Positions 32,014 through 42,366 of a stretch of DNA of 64,000 nucleotides are shown here, piece after piece (position 1 is the first letter of the stretch; each line of letters starts with the position of its first letter). The notes under the pieces are model-generated. The model was not told where the DNA came from. It ran no database searches and saw only the letters and a program-made list of their open reading frames with translations. The translations under genes were made by a program, and so were the position numbers. Origin of the DNA: Gliomastix tumulicola (lineage: Eukaryota > Ascomycota > Sordariomycetes > Hypocreales > Bionectriaceae); assembly GCA_001599755.1 (NCBI GenBank), contig BCHX01000005.1, forward strand, positions 504,800-568,799. Reading direction: 5' to 3'.

Positions 32014-35000
32014 CTAAGCTTGCCGTCGTGCGCGTTTCTGGACCTGCCGCTCGGCCCGTCGCTGCTGTCGCGCCGGCCGGCCGGGACTGGCTTGACGACT
32101 GCGTCGGTGGCTCACCCTGGCGGCTGGGGCAGCGGAGGGCTGGGACGGCCCAGCAGGCGGAGCACCAGCAGGCCGATTACCAGCAGATGCACCAGCAGGT
32201 ACAACAGCAACTCGACCTCCAACTGAGCCAGCAGGAGGACCAGCATGGGGAACAACAGGAGGAACAGCAGGACGACCACCAGCTGGGCCGGCAGGAGGAC
32301 CAGCGTGACGAACAACACGAAAAGCAGGAACAGGGCCAGCAGGACGACCAGCATGAGGGACAACAGGAGGAACAGCAGGACGACCACCAACTGGGCCGGC
32401 AGGAGGACCAGCGTGACGAACAACAGGAGGAACAGCAGGACGACCAGCAGGACGACCAGCATGAGGAACAACAGGAGGAACAGCGGGACGACCACCAGCT
32501 GAGCCAGCAGGAAGACCAGCATGGGGAACAACAGGAGGAACAACAGGACGGCCAGCAGGACGGCCAGCAGGAGCAGGGCCAGCAGGAGCAGGACCAGCGG
32601 GAGCAGGACCAGCGGGAACAGGACCAGCAGGACCAGCAGGACCAGGAGCGTCAGGCGCAGGAGGGGCGGGCGCAGGGGGGCCAGGGAAAAAATGCCGAAT
32701 ACGACGAGCGACAAGGTCGTTGGCATTCGCAAAACGAGAAATCCCGTCTCGCAGAATAGCAAGCTCCTGAGGTAAAGTCTCGTCCAAAAGCAGAGCAGTG
32801 TTTCCGCCCGCGAGCACAGCGATGAGGAGCCGCAAATCGGGGCTCGGGCGCACACCAAAGTACTGGTTGAGAACGAAGCAAAACAGCTCGGCTCTCAGTC
32901 GCTCCTTCATGTCCACGAGCGGACGCGCAATCTGCCCGTGCAGATAATGACAGTAACGCTGCGCGAGATCCGGCATGGTGTCAATGTGATTGGCAGCACA
33001 AGGGCGACGCTGCCGGAGAATGGCGTGGTCGTGGTACGCCACCTGACAAGGCCGGCACGTGTCGACGGCGAACCGGGAGTTCCTCGCCTCATTGATCACC
33101 TCCTCGGCCCGGATGAGAGCGTCTCGTAGGATGGAGGGGAACTGGCCTCTGACAAGATCGAGGAGTGTATCCCGGGTCTGCAGGTCGGGACAGCCCTCGT
33201 TCAGCCTCCCAACGACCCATTCGTAGGCGAGGTGGACGAGGTTGTGGACGTGCTCGCGCAGGAACGACCGCCAGCGCCCGACCTCGGTCGCAAAGACTCG
33301 ATGCTCAATATGGTCGTCGGGCTGCAAAGTCGCGGATCAGTAAATGTACCTACTCGCCCCCGTTCTCGCGCTGGGGGGAAAACTTACATTTCCACCGTTC
33401 ATCTCTGTCGAGAACTGGTACTCCTCCGCAATGTCACCAAGCAGGGTGATCTCACCGGATCCGTAAGGGACCTCCACGCCATGGGGGTTGTATGGAATGC
33501 CGTACTGCGGAGAATGGTAGAGGTGCTGCCTGGTCCCGCCCGGCAGCACGATGGACGGCTGCGGCTCAATGTAGAGCCTGGGGTCGGCCGGTGGTGCAAA
33601 GTCCAGATACTGAAATCCCCCACCCGACCGCATCAACCTGTCCAACCTGGCGTACATGTCAGACACCCGCCTGTACAGGGTCGGGAAAGGATGGGGTTCC
33701 AGGACCGCCATGTTGCCCCTGTTGTCCTGGTTGCGCAGAAACAGACCTTCCCGCACCAGGTCGAATCGGCGGATGCAAGCCTCCACGTATTCGCGCCGAC
33801 CCTCAAAGCCAGGCCTGGGAGGTCCCAGCAGACGCGACAGGCTTCCATGGTGGTATAGCAAGTCCTTGGCGCGAAGCATGACGCCGGCATAGCAGAATGA
33901 AGTGTGTATGGTCGACACTTCGCTCAGCCATGTCGTGAGGCTGTCAAGCCCCATGGCGCTGTGCACGGGCGTCGGCGCGTCCTGGAAACCGTTGGCCACC
34001 GGCTTCAGAAAGTAATCGACCCGATGCGCGACCGGCAAACCAAGGGCGTTGATGATGCCGGCCTCGTCCGCCGCCGCCTCCGTCTCGCTGATGATCCAAT
34101 ACCCATACTTGAGCTTATGAAGGTAGCGCTGCAGGAGGGAGGGCAGCGGGTGGAGCCGGGTACGAGCCTGGTTGCCCTCGGTAGCAATCAGGATCACTAT
34201 CGTCCTGTCCCCCCGGGGATCGAGATGCATGGCGAAGAACAGAGTCTTATCCGTGGTGGCGGTGAGATCGTACGGCAGGGTCACAACGTTGCTAAACCAT
34301 AGAGTTAGCTCGGAGAACCCCCCCGCTTTGTGCGTTGCACTGCATGTTGTGTGTGACTTACAGCGACTCCCTCGGCCTGGCATACTTATTGACGATGCTC
34401 GTCGACAAGTGCATATCACTGATCGAGACCACTTCTAAGTTGTGCTTGTTAGCTATTGCATCGCCCAAGATGGTATCGAAGTGGGCGGCGCAAGGCCCGA
34501 CTTACTTCTTGCGAGACGTTCATCAAAGATGCCTAGACAATGACGAGCACGACAGGTCAGCGGTCAAGTCCAGTGTCATCACAAGACGGAACGAGCCATA
34601 CCTGGAACGTCCACGAGCGACAAGTGCGCCTGGTTGTGGCCAGTCCGCTCGAGGCACAACACATCCTCGCCAAAAGCGGGATGTTCACCGTGCGGGTCAT
34701 TGTCGAGGTCCCGAAGACCCTGAGCCTCATTGGCCTGCCAAAGCAAAAAAAAAAAAAAAAAAGAATGTCAGTCACCCAGGGAAGAGCCCGCGGAGCAGCA
34801 TCAGCCGTCAGGTCAGGGACTCACAGCAGCGAAGATTCTCCGGAAATCCCGGCTCGAAGGTGCGGTGCCGATAATCGAAAATACGACTTTGGCAAGCTCC
34901 TCGCGACGCTCCTCGGGTGCGAGGTGGAAAGGGCGGATCATGGCACTAGTCGCCATGTGGCCAGGACGACATATGATCCCGGTCGGAGAACGAGGGCGGT

Positions 35001-35419
35001 CGCGAACGGACGAAGGGAAGAACACTCCCGTGAGGATCTGGATTAAAAAGTCCTTGCCCTTGCTCGAGTCTCCAAGTAGGACCACCTAAGACGGGCAAGT
35101 TAGGTCATGTTGACAGTTCTCAGAGGTCAAAGGCAAGGAGGCGTACCTGCGGCAGAGCGAGGACGTTACCAAGCCCTTCTTGCCGGGCGATGTCAATGAA
35201 ATCCAGGTTGGCACGATCAGTGCAGACCGTCTCAGTCTGGAAGCGTGTTGGGGGAGGATGGGGAGCATGTCCGGGCCCGTGGAGAGTATGGAATGGGAAG
35301 CTGATGGGCGTGGGAGGCGCATCACCGACGCCCGGGTTGATGCGATAGTCTAAGTGACTCTGAGGAGGCCCATCGCGGAGGCGAAACGACTCGACTGGAA
35401 GGGGGACCGTGTTAGCCAT
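32014..35419 (-). CDS. Dynamin-like GTPase relative with degenerate G motifs and repetitive tail
   Basis: Seven exons: 35419-35147, 35085-34825, 34734-34602, 34532-34506 (27-nt microexon), 34434-34362, 34291-33388 and 33321-32014, all in phase; 992 aa. Dynamin features in order: LDFIDIARQEGLGNVLALPQVVLLGD, P-loop GDSSKGKD (residues 96-103; the S/T after GK is Asp), SPTGIICR (switch I like), HLSLVDVPG (G3, DVPG 220-223 intact), SIVNKYARPRESL and MHLDPRGDRTIVILIATEG where dynamins have TKxD; here G4 is lost. Helical middle/stalk-like region follows (LHKLKYGYWI, CIRRFDLVREGLF). The last ~200 residues are Pro/Ala/Gly repeats (PPVVPHAGxPAG) and a basic end. Nucleotide binding is doubtful. Start MANTVPLPVE. 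Members of this class remodel membranes or act in stress/antiviral-like roles elsewhere; role here unknown. Confidence 0.8.
32140..32690 (-). repeat. Minisatellite encoding Pro/Ala/Gly repeats of the dynamin-like tail
   Basis: GC-rich tandem copies encode (G)RPAVPPVVPHAGxPAG units of about 20-25 residues, preceded by shorter PAGPAPAG units, on the minus strand. The plus strand of the same DNA is open and would encode Gln/Glu/Asp repeats. Confidence 0.85.
34756..34825 (-). other. Intron with long poly-pyrimidine tract in dynamin-like gene
   Basis: Minus-strand intron with an 18-19 nt T tract (plus strand A at 34745-34762) just before the TTTGGCAG acceptor of exon 3. Unusually strong pyrimidine tract for this window's short introns. 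Intron limits by phase are 34824-34735. Confidence 0.6.
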
Positions 35420-38400
35420 CGTTGCCAACAAAGAGTGGTCAAAGGTGGTGGGATCACGATTGATGGAGGTGATGGAAGATGAACAAGGTGATGGAAGCTG
35501 AACAAGGTGATGGATGAAGAAGAAGAAGAAGGGGATAGATGATGAAGAAGGTGATAGATAAAGAAGATGAGAAACAACGAAGAAAGAACCAAGGTGAAGT
35601 TGACGAACGATATGATAGAAGATGAAAAGTATCATAGATGATGTAGCTGGCGAAGACCGAAGAGGAAGAGAAAAAAGTCTTGATCGAAACTGGGAACTCG
35701 TCCTTTATGTCTTTGGAGCCGGGACTGATCTGGCCAGCCCCTTTCTGTCTTCGTCATGCTATCAAACGTGCTGCTATCAAACGTGCTGCTATCAAACGCA
35801 ATGTTAGCAAATGCAATGTTAGCAAACGCAGTGTTAGCAAACGTCTTGTTTGTCGACGATCGCAAACCACCCCACACCCCAGCAGCCCAGCGCGACAAAC
35901 TGCATGTGGAGTGGCACAAACATTACTCGGGAGAATCACAAGGTCGGCGTCGGAATCATTCGGACAAAGGGGCGCCGGCGGGTGTGTACAGAAGTCTGCC
36001 ATGGTCAGGATGCGAGGGACGGAGGGCGAGGACCAGTGCTGTCTTGCCCGCGAATGCGCAGGCCATCTGGTGTGATGGGAGATCACTAGCAAGAATGCAA
36101 TGAATGACTGCAGACACTGCGGGGAGGGTGACGAGGGCCTTCACCGAGTGGAGAGTCGCTACAATGCCGGATGCAAGTCTGGCCAGACCATGTTGCATCG
36201 GCCACAGAAGCAACGGACAGGACGATGCGTCAATGTCCAGGAGCTCGTATCTGCTGCCCCCCCGCGACCACGGCGGTCCGTGATAATAGCAGGGAAGCAG
36301 AAAGGAAATTGAGGGATTGATCGATCTACACCCTGGACGCCGTGCAGAGCTTCATCGGTAGATTCCATGGCCATTTTTCCAAAGAGAGAGAGCAGGCCCA
36401 GCAGGGGATGGATCGATCAGAGCGGGCGGGCTGGGGGGTCCTGCTGAGGACTCAGGAGCAGCATGTCGCGGCAAAAGGCCATTTGAAGCGCTTGCACTGT
36501 GCAGGTGCTGGGCATGCATATGGTAAGCAAGCGTGGATGCAGGAGGAGAGAGGAGGAGGACCCCCCCTCCCACAGGGATGTCCCTCAGCTGTCGCCGTTT
36601 TATGGTTCTTTCTTCTTTTTTCTCCGTTCAAACTTGTCCTCTTTCGTCGGTCGCGTTCGATCGCTCTGCGCTCTGGCCAGGTACAATTGATGGTGGAAAA
36701 TGAGGCTGAGAGAAGGATGCGGGATCCGGACCCTGAAAGGGCACTTACAGTGTCAGTCACATCTGCGTTGCACTGTAGATAGTTTTTTTTTGAGGGCTGT
36801 GCTGTGCAACCACACTGCATATCCCAGGATGATACTTCTCTTGATAAACGGAGCTAGGGTTGCCTTGCAGGAGGAAGATGCACCAATTGTAATGGAGGGG
36901 GAGCACCCAATTGGCATGGAGAGCGAGTGAAATGGCGGACGATAGCCCGTTTGTAGCTGTCGGAATATGGCATCGCGATGCACAATGACGAATCAAAAGC
37001 AAAGCAAAATGAGAGGAATCGTTGAGAAACAGAAACTGAAACGAGAAGAAGCCATTCGTTTGCAAGATGCCCACGGTGATGATGGGCGATGAAGACAAAT
37101 GAAATGGGCTGGGTCTGGATTCTGGATTCTGGAGGGTCGGCCACCTCAATGCGCAACGTGCAGCTGCATGAGGAAGGCACGGGAATGAGGAGGTGGCAAA
37201 ACGGCGACGATTGGGAAGGAACGCTGCGACGGTCGTGGCAAGAAATTGCAGGGACAGACGATTGCAGGTACTAAGGTAAACCTTGGTAGTACCTTAGGTA
37301 CCTTACTCCTACTAATACTACGCTGAGGTACCTCCCCGGGCCTTAGCCTGAGGCGGTTGCTTCTTCTTGCGGCCTGACTGCCACCATTGGCCAGTCGATT
37401 CTTCCGTTTCTCTTGCCCAACCAAACTGAAAGAGACGGAGCTGGTCCATGCTTCCACACCACCTTAGCACCTTGGATTTCTTTCGGCTTCCGTCTCAGAA
37501 GCTCTCAAGCAGAAAGGTATATCGACACATCCCCCGACTTTCTACACCCCCCTCAATTTACCATAGACCTTCAGTCCCCAGCCGGGCCATTCACAACCGC
37601 ACCCCTACGATCACACCCCCCCAGTCAGAGCTCAAGCTACACACACGGAAAAGACAGATAGGAAATAGCGTCCTCGAGGTGCGAGCTGAGTCCCGAGCAA
37701 GGTGTGACGTCTTCTAATCTGCAAGTCGGCCTGGGCGAGTCGCGCACAGAAATCCTTGTTCCCCGAAAGCAGCACATTTTTGCCCAGAGCCTTCTTCCGT
37801 CCCCTACTTATCCCCTACAATGACATGTATGTGATACAGGAGGCTTGCAGCTAATTGCACTGTTACCTACCGCCATTGCACAGAACCGGAGGTAACACTG
37901 AAGGCACGGCCAGACGACGTTTGAACACGGAGAGACACAGAGCGCAGAACAGCGGGCGGCAAGAGAGAAGAATATCGTGCCCCGAGTCAGCGTCACCACC
38001 GTATCACGCTCCGAAGTGAAGAAGAGGTGTCACAATCCAAGATGCAGAAGGGGCACGGCGATCCCAGGGGGGGCCGCCGTCGCACACACCTTCACTTAAC
38101 ACTTTGAATCGGCCGCCGTAGTGGGTGAAGATTAGCGACATCCTCCTGGGCAACTGCACTCCTCGCTCCGATGTCCATACAAGAACCCCCCTAGTTTCGT
38201 CCAAACGCCCGTCCGACCTCAATGGCAACTCCCTCTTCCACAGCTCAGCAACGCCGACTTCCTCTCAACCAGTCAGCAGTCCGGTATTCGATCCACCCCA
38301 CGGGGAGCTGCATCTCTCGGCCTTGGCCATCCGTCACTGTTCAATTTCGTTAGCATGCTGATCGTTCAGCGTCCCCATAGCCACATAGGCGTCTGTGAGA

Positions 38401-40821
38401 GAGCTGCGGAGTAGCCAGGCAGACGCGGAGAGCCAGGCACGTCGAGGAAGTCGCGTCATTCTGAGGACCGTGTCAGTAGTGCACACAACAGGACATCACA
38501 GCAACGAGAAAATCCATCTGTGCAATGCATAGTTGCTCTACAAGATCCTCGGAGGCTCTATCGAAAACAGACCATTGCAGTTCAAGAGACTGTCGGTCAA
38601 GAAGCCTCTGTGACACTCGCGTAAGTATCACGGACGCCGAGCAGCACGCTCACTCGCACCCAGAGCGTCTCTCAACTTTTCGTCCGCTCGTTCTCCCCGA
38701 CTCCCAGCCCCTCTTCTCTGCTGATACGATGTTTGCAGAAGCAATGTTAGAGCATTGGCGTCACACGAGTATTCCGGCGAAAAACGCCCGACTAAGGTCC
38801 GAGCCTAGACATGCAGACTCCCGTCGCTAGGCATCCCACGCCTCGTCATCACTACGGAAAATTCTTCAAGTCAAATGACTGAACGCGACATCAGCGGGCG
38901 CGGGTGTCTCCCCTCCCGACGCTCATCGGCCCCAGAACCATCAAATCAAGACGCTCGCCGCAAGCCACTGGATGCCTTGCAAACGACGCCCGCCCTCTGG
39001 TCACTCCGAGCCTTCGCTGTGCTTGTGTTCCCTCTTCTCCCTCCGACAACTCGTATTCGTCAGCGAGAGGGTTTCTACGTGACATTTGACCCCGTTCCTT
39101 TTTCTTTTTTTTTCTCTCCTTTGTTTTTTCTTCTTCTCTTAGTCATTTTCCTACCCTGTCCTTCATTTCTTGCGCGTCAAGCTAGAGACGCGCCATCGAT
39201 GCTGTGTAACCGTGGCTTCTCACTACCAAATGCAGAAACGACTCACCGCCATCCCAGACACCCGCGGGCGCTCTCCTCCGACACCCCTTCCTCGTCATCA
39301 TCGAGATGAAAACTTTCGTTTCTTTTTTTTCGAGACAGGATATGGAAGGCATTGCGAGACGCGTTACACGCCCCTCCTCCTCCTCCTCCTTGGACCCGGC
39401 CTTCCCCCCGGTTCCCCGAGCCTATCATAGAGAGAGACACAAGCAGCAGACGCGCGCGCACGGCACGCAATTTCGGCCATTTCATCTTCTTCAGGGCACT
39501 CGGTCCTCCCGACTTCTGGGTTTCTCCTTTTTCCTCCTCCGAACGTTGCACGAGAGAGAGCCGCGCGCGCGCGCGCGTTATCAACTGAGACCCCTTGCGG
39601 TGCCTTCGCCCTCGACGGATATATCGTTAGCTTCGGCGCACGAGGCTGGTTCTCAAGACTGTGGCGGGCTGTTTCCCCCCCTCAGAGTGTTAAGCGAGAG
39701 GCGTCGGTCTCGACTGAGACCTGCGTCGCGTTCCGCCCCCCTCCCCTCCCCCCCCCTGGACAGTTATCGTGTGAGTCGGCGCCGAGGCAGACTGGCTATA
39801 GAACTAGCGGTCTAACTCTTTGTGTCACTTCGGCGTTGGTGATTTGAAATCATGCCCCGAAGGTAATCAAGAAAGGCGAGGCAGGGGAGGAAGGAGGGGG
39901 AAAGGGGAGGCTGGTGTTTGACGGTGGGAGCACGGCATGATGATCATTTTCGTGTTGAGAGGCCTCCCAAGAGCGAGAGAGGAAGAGGGAGCTGAAGGGG
40001 AAGAGCGAGAGGGGGAAGAGCGAGAGAGGAAGAGGGAGAGGGGGAAGTGGGAAGTATGAAGTGGGATGAGTGGGAAGTGGGAGGAGAGGAGGGCGAGGGT
40101 GGGAGTTTGCCGTGAGTTTCTGGGAGGCTGACTAGGGACTCTTGATACGCTAGGTCGAGGAGTACTCTCTGTGTCCGTCTGGCCTTGCTGGCTGGCGAGC
40201 GTTGGTGCTGCGTGCTAGCTAGTCTATGTGTAGTGTTAGTATGTGTTTAATCTAATCAAGTGTTGATACATGTGCTCATCATTGCTCTTCGCAGTGTGTT
40301 GTGTGTTGTTGAGACATGTTCCCATGCTGTAGGTCTCTGGCCACTCCCTTGGACACAGCGAAAGAGTGACTGCGCATGCCGTAGTTCCGTATCCCCTCGA
40401 CCATTTGCCTACTCACTATAGTACCCTAAAGTCTTCGAAGACAAAGCAACCTTGGAAGGCCAAATCGCGGGTTGAGCATCAAAACAGGGGAAACGCATTG
40501 TCATGGTCCCGGAGGCGTCTCAATCTTTCTGTCACATAGTATAGGCAGCTTCCAGAAGAGTAATCACCAACAGTCTATTTCTCATAGAGACCAAGTACGG
40601 AGTTGCAGTCTCATATCCTCGATCCGATCCTCATGTCTGCGTCGTCGAAAAGAACCCTGAAACTGTAAAGTTGTCCACCGCTCAGTCTCCCTGAAGAAGC
40701 AACAGTCAGTCCTTCCTCCCCCCATGTTTCCAAACGGGGATTCCTATCCGATGTTTGAGTGCATCACTCTCTGTGTTTCAACTCTCTCTCTCTCTCTCAC
40801 TCACTCCCAGGGGAGGAGCGT
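35420..40821. other. 5.4-kb gene-poor region
   Basis: No gene is recognised on either strand. 35450-35640 is the purine-rich leader of the dynamin-like gene (GATGAAGAAG/AAGGTGATGGA repeats). 35756-35845 has about six 15-bp units of the GCTATCAAACGTGCT/ATGTTAGCAAACGCA type. 37265-37340 is a GGTACC-rich inverted repeat. 39880-40110 is a 230-base almost pure purine tract (GGAAGAGGGAGAGGG). Open frames present are short and overlap on all frames, and none has a family signature. Confidence 0.5.
39880..40110. repeat. Polypurine tract
   Basis: Near-continuous G/A sequence on the plus strand with repeated GAGAGGGGGAAG and GTGGGAAGT words; could form triplex or G-rich structures. Non-coding as far as can be seen. 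Confidence 0.7.
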
Positions 40822-42218
40822 TTAGGAGCTTCCGTTGAAGAGGATGTAGTTGGGGCTGCCGGAGCCGGGGCTGGTGACGGCGCCGGCGGTGGCGAGGGCG
40901 CGGATGCGGGCGGGGATGTTGGCGGAGGTAGTGCCGAGAGCCTGAAGGTACAGGACAAGGCCAGCAACGTGCGGGGAGGCCATGGAGGTTCCCGAGATGG
41001 TGTTGGTGGCAGTGTTGGAGCCGATCCAGGAGGAGAGGACCGAGGTGCCGGGGGCGAAGACGTCGAGGACGGCGCCGAAGTTGGAGAAGGACGAGCGGGC
41101 CCAGTTGGAGGCGATGGAGCCGACGGTGATGGCTGAGGCAGCCGAGGCGGGCGAGGTGTTGGCGGCATTGACGTTGCTGTTGCCGGCGGCGACGACGGAG
41201 ACGACGTTGCGGGAGAAGGCCGAGTTGACGGCGTTGTTGAAGGCAGACGAGAAGCCACCGCCGAGGGACAGGTTGATGACGGCGTTGTTCTGGCGGCCGG
41301 TGCTGATGATGTTGTTCACAGCCCAGTTATAGCCGTCGATGATGATGGAGGTGGAGGAGGACGAGCCCTGGAAGACCTTGACGGCGATGATGTTGGCGCG
41401 CTTGGCAACACCGTAGGTAGAGCCAGCAATGGTGCCGGCAACGTGGGTGCCGTGGCCGTTGGTGTCGGCGCTGCCACCGCCGACGGCGTTGTAGCCAAGC
41501 GAGGCCCGACCGCCGAACTGGTTGTGGGTGGCAAGGATGCCAGTGTCGACGACGTAGGCGTAGCCGCCGGCGCCGGCAGAGTCGTCATACCTGTAGGTGG
41601 TAGAGCCCGAGGTGCGGCTGGAGGTCGTACCCAGACCCCAGGGGGCGCCGGTCTGGGTAACGATGGCCTGCGTGCTGACCTCGTCGTCGGCCTCGGCGAC
41701 CTCGTCGAAGAGGTGCCAGACCTGGTCCTCCTCCACGTCGGCGACCTGTGATTTCAGAAGTTAGCCCCGAGTCAGAGATGCAGATGTGTGTGGGCAGAGT
41801 GGGCAGAGTGGGCAGAGTGGGCAGAGAGGGGAAGGCGTAACACAACACACAAAACAGCGCCACGCCCAGCCATCCCATCACCGGGCTTGATGATGTCACT
41901 TACCTCAGGGGAGTTCCTGATGGCCTCGATGGTCTCCTCGTCGAACTCGCCGACGTAGGCGTTGAAGGAGTCACCGATGTGGAACTCCTTCTCAATACCG
42001 GTGGTGTCGCGGCGGTTCAGGCTGCGCTTGTGAACATCGTTGACCCAGGCAACGTGGGACTCGAAGTCGCTGGCCTCGACGTTTTCCTTCAGGGTCACAA
42101 TGAACTTGCCCGGGATCACCTCTCGCTCGACAAGGCCCTCGGCGGGCGTGGGAGCAGCGAGGGCACCAGGGAGCAGCAGAGCTCCAAGGAAGAGAGCGAG
42201 GTTGCGAAGGCTGGCCAT
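40822..42218 (-). CDS. Secreted subtilisin-like serine protease (S8, proteinase K type)
   Basis: Extracellular alkaline-type endopeptidase. Exons 42218-41904 and 41745-40822; the phase-0 junction gives NSPE-VADVEEDQ. The product is 412 aa. A signal peptide (MASLRNLALFLGALLLPGALA) is followed by an inhibitor-I9 propeptide (PGKFIVTLKENV...VADVEED). The mature enzyme probably starts near residue 132 (AIVTQTGAPWGL). Catalytic triad: D172 (VVDTGI), H203 (NGHGTHVAG) and S359 (GTSMASPHVAG), plus oxyanion-hole Asn in AAGN. It ends SPNYILFNGSS, typical of fungal proteinase K homologues used in nutrient acquisition or pathogenesis. A TATAAA box lies at 42366-42361, about 145 bases upstream of the ATG. 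The intron contains four GGGCAGAGT units. Confidence 0.95.
41792..41828. repeat. 9-bp tandem repeat in subtilisin intron
   Basis: Four copies of GGGCAGAGT (last one GGGCAGAGA) inside the single intron of the protease gene. Confidence 0.85.
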
Positions 42219-42267
42219 TGCGGACAGCTGTTGACAGTGAGACTGGTGAGAGGACTCTGTTGATGAG

Positions 42268-42321
42268 AGATGAGGATGCGGATGAGGATGCGGATGCGGA
42301 TGCGGATGCGGATGCGGATGG
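42268..42321. repeat. (GGATGC)n hexanucleotide repeat in protease 5' leader
   Basis: Alternating GATGAG/GATGCG hexamers, about nine copies, between the TATA box and the ATG of the subtilisin gene; probably transcribed leader. Confidence 0.85.
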
Positions 42322-42360
42322 GAAGAGCATCTCTAGACTCGAGCCGGACGACGGCCAGTC

Positions 42361-42366
42361 TTTATA
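42361..42366 (-). promoter_or_regulatory. TATA box of the subtilisin gene
   Basis: TATAAA on the minus strand (CTATAAAGAC), about 143 bases before the ATG. The position is compatible with a short repeat-containing 5' leader. Confidence 0.55.

Noticed and set aside
31947..32759. Gln/Glu/Asp-repeat protein on the plus strand
   Set aside because: It is the reverse of the minisatellite in the dynamin-like gene; the minus strand continues in frame from well-spliced upstream exons with dynamin motifs.
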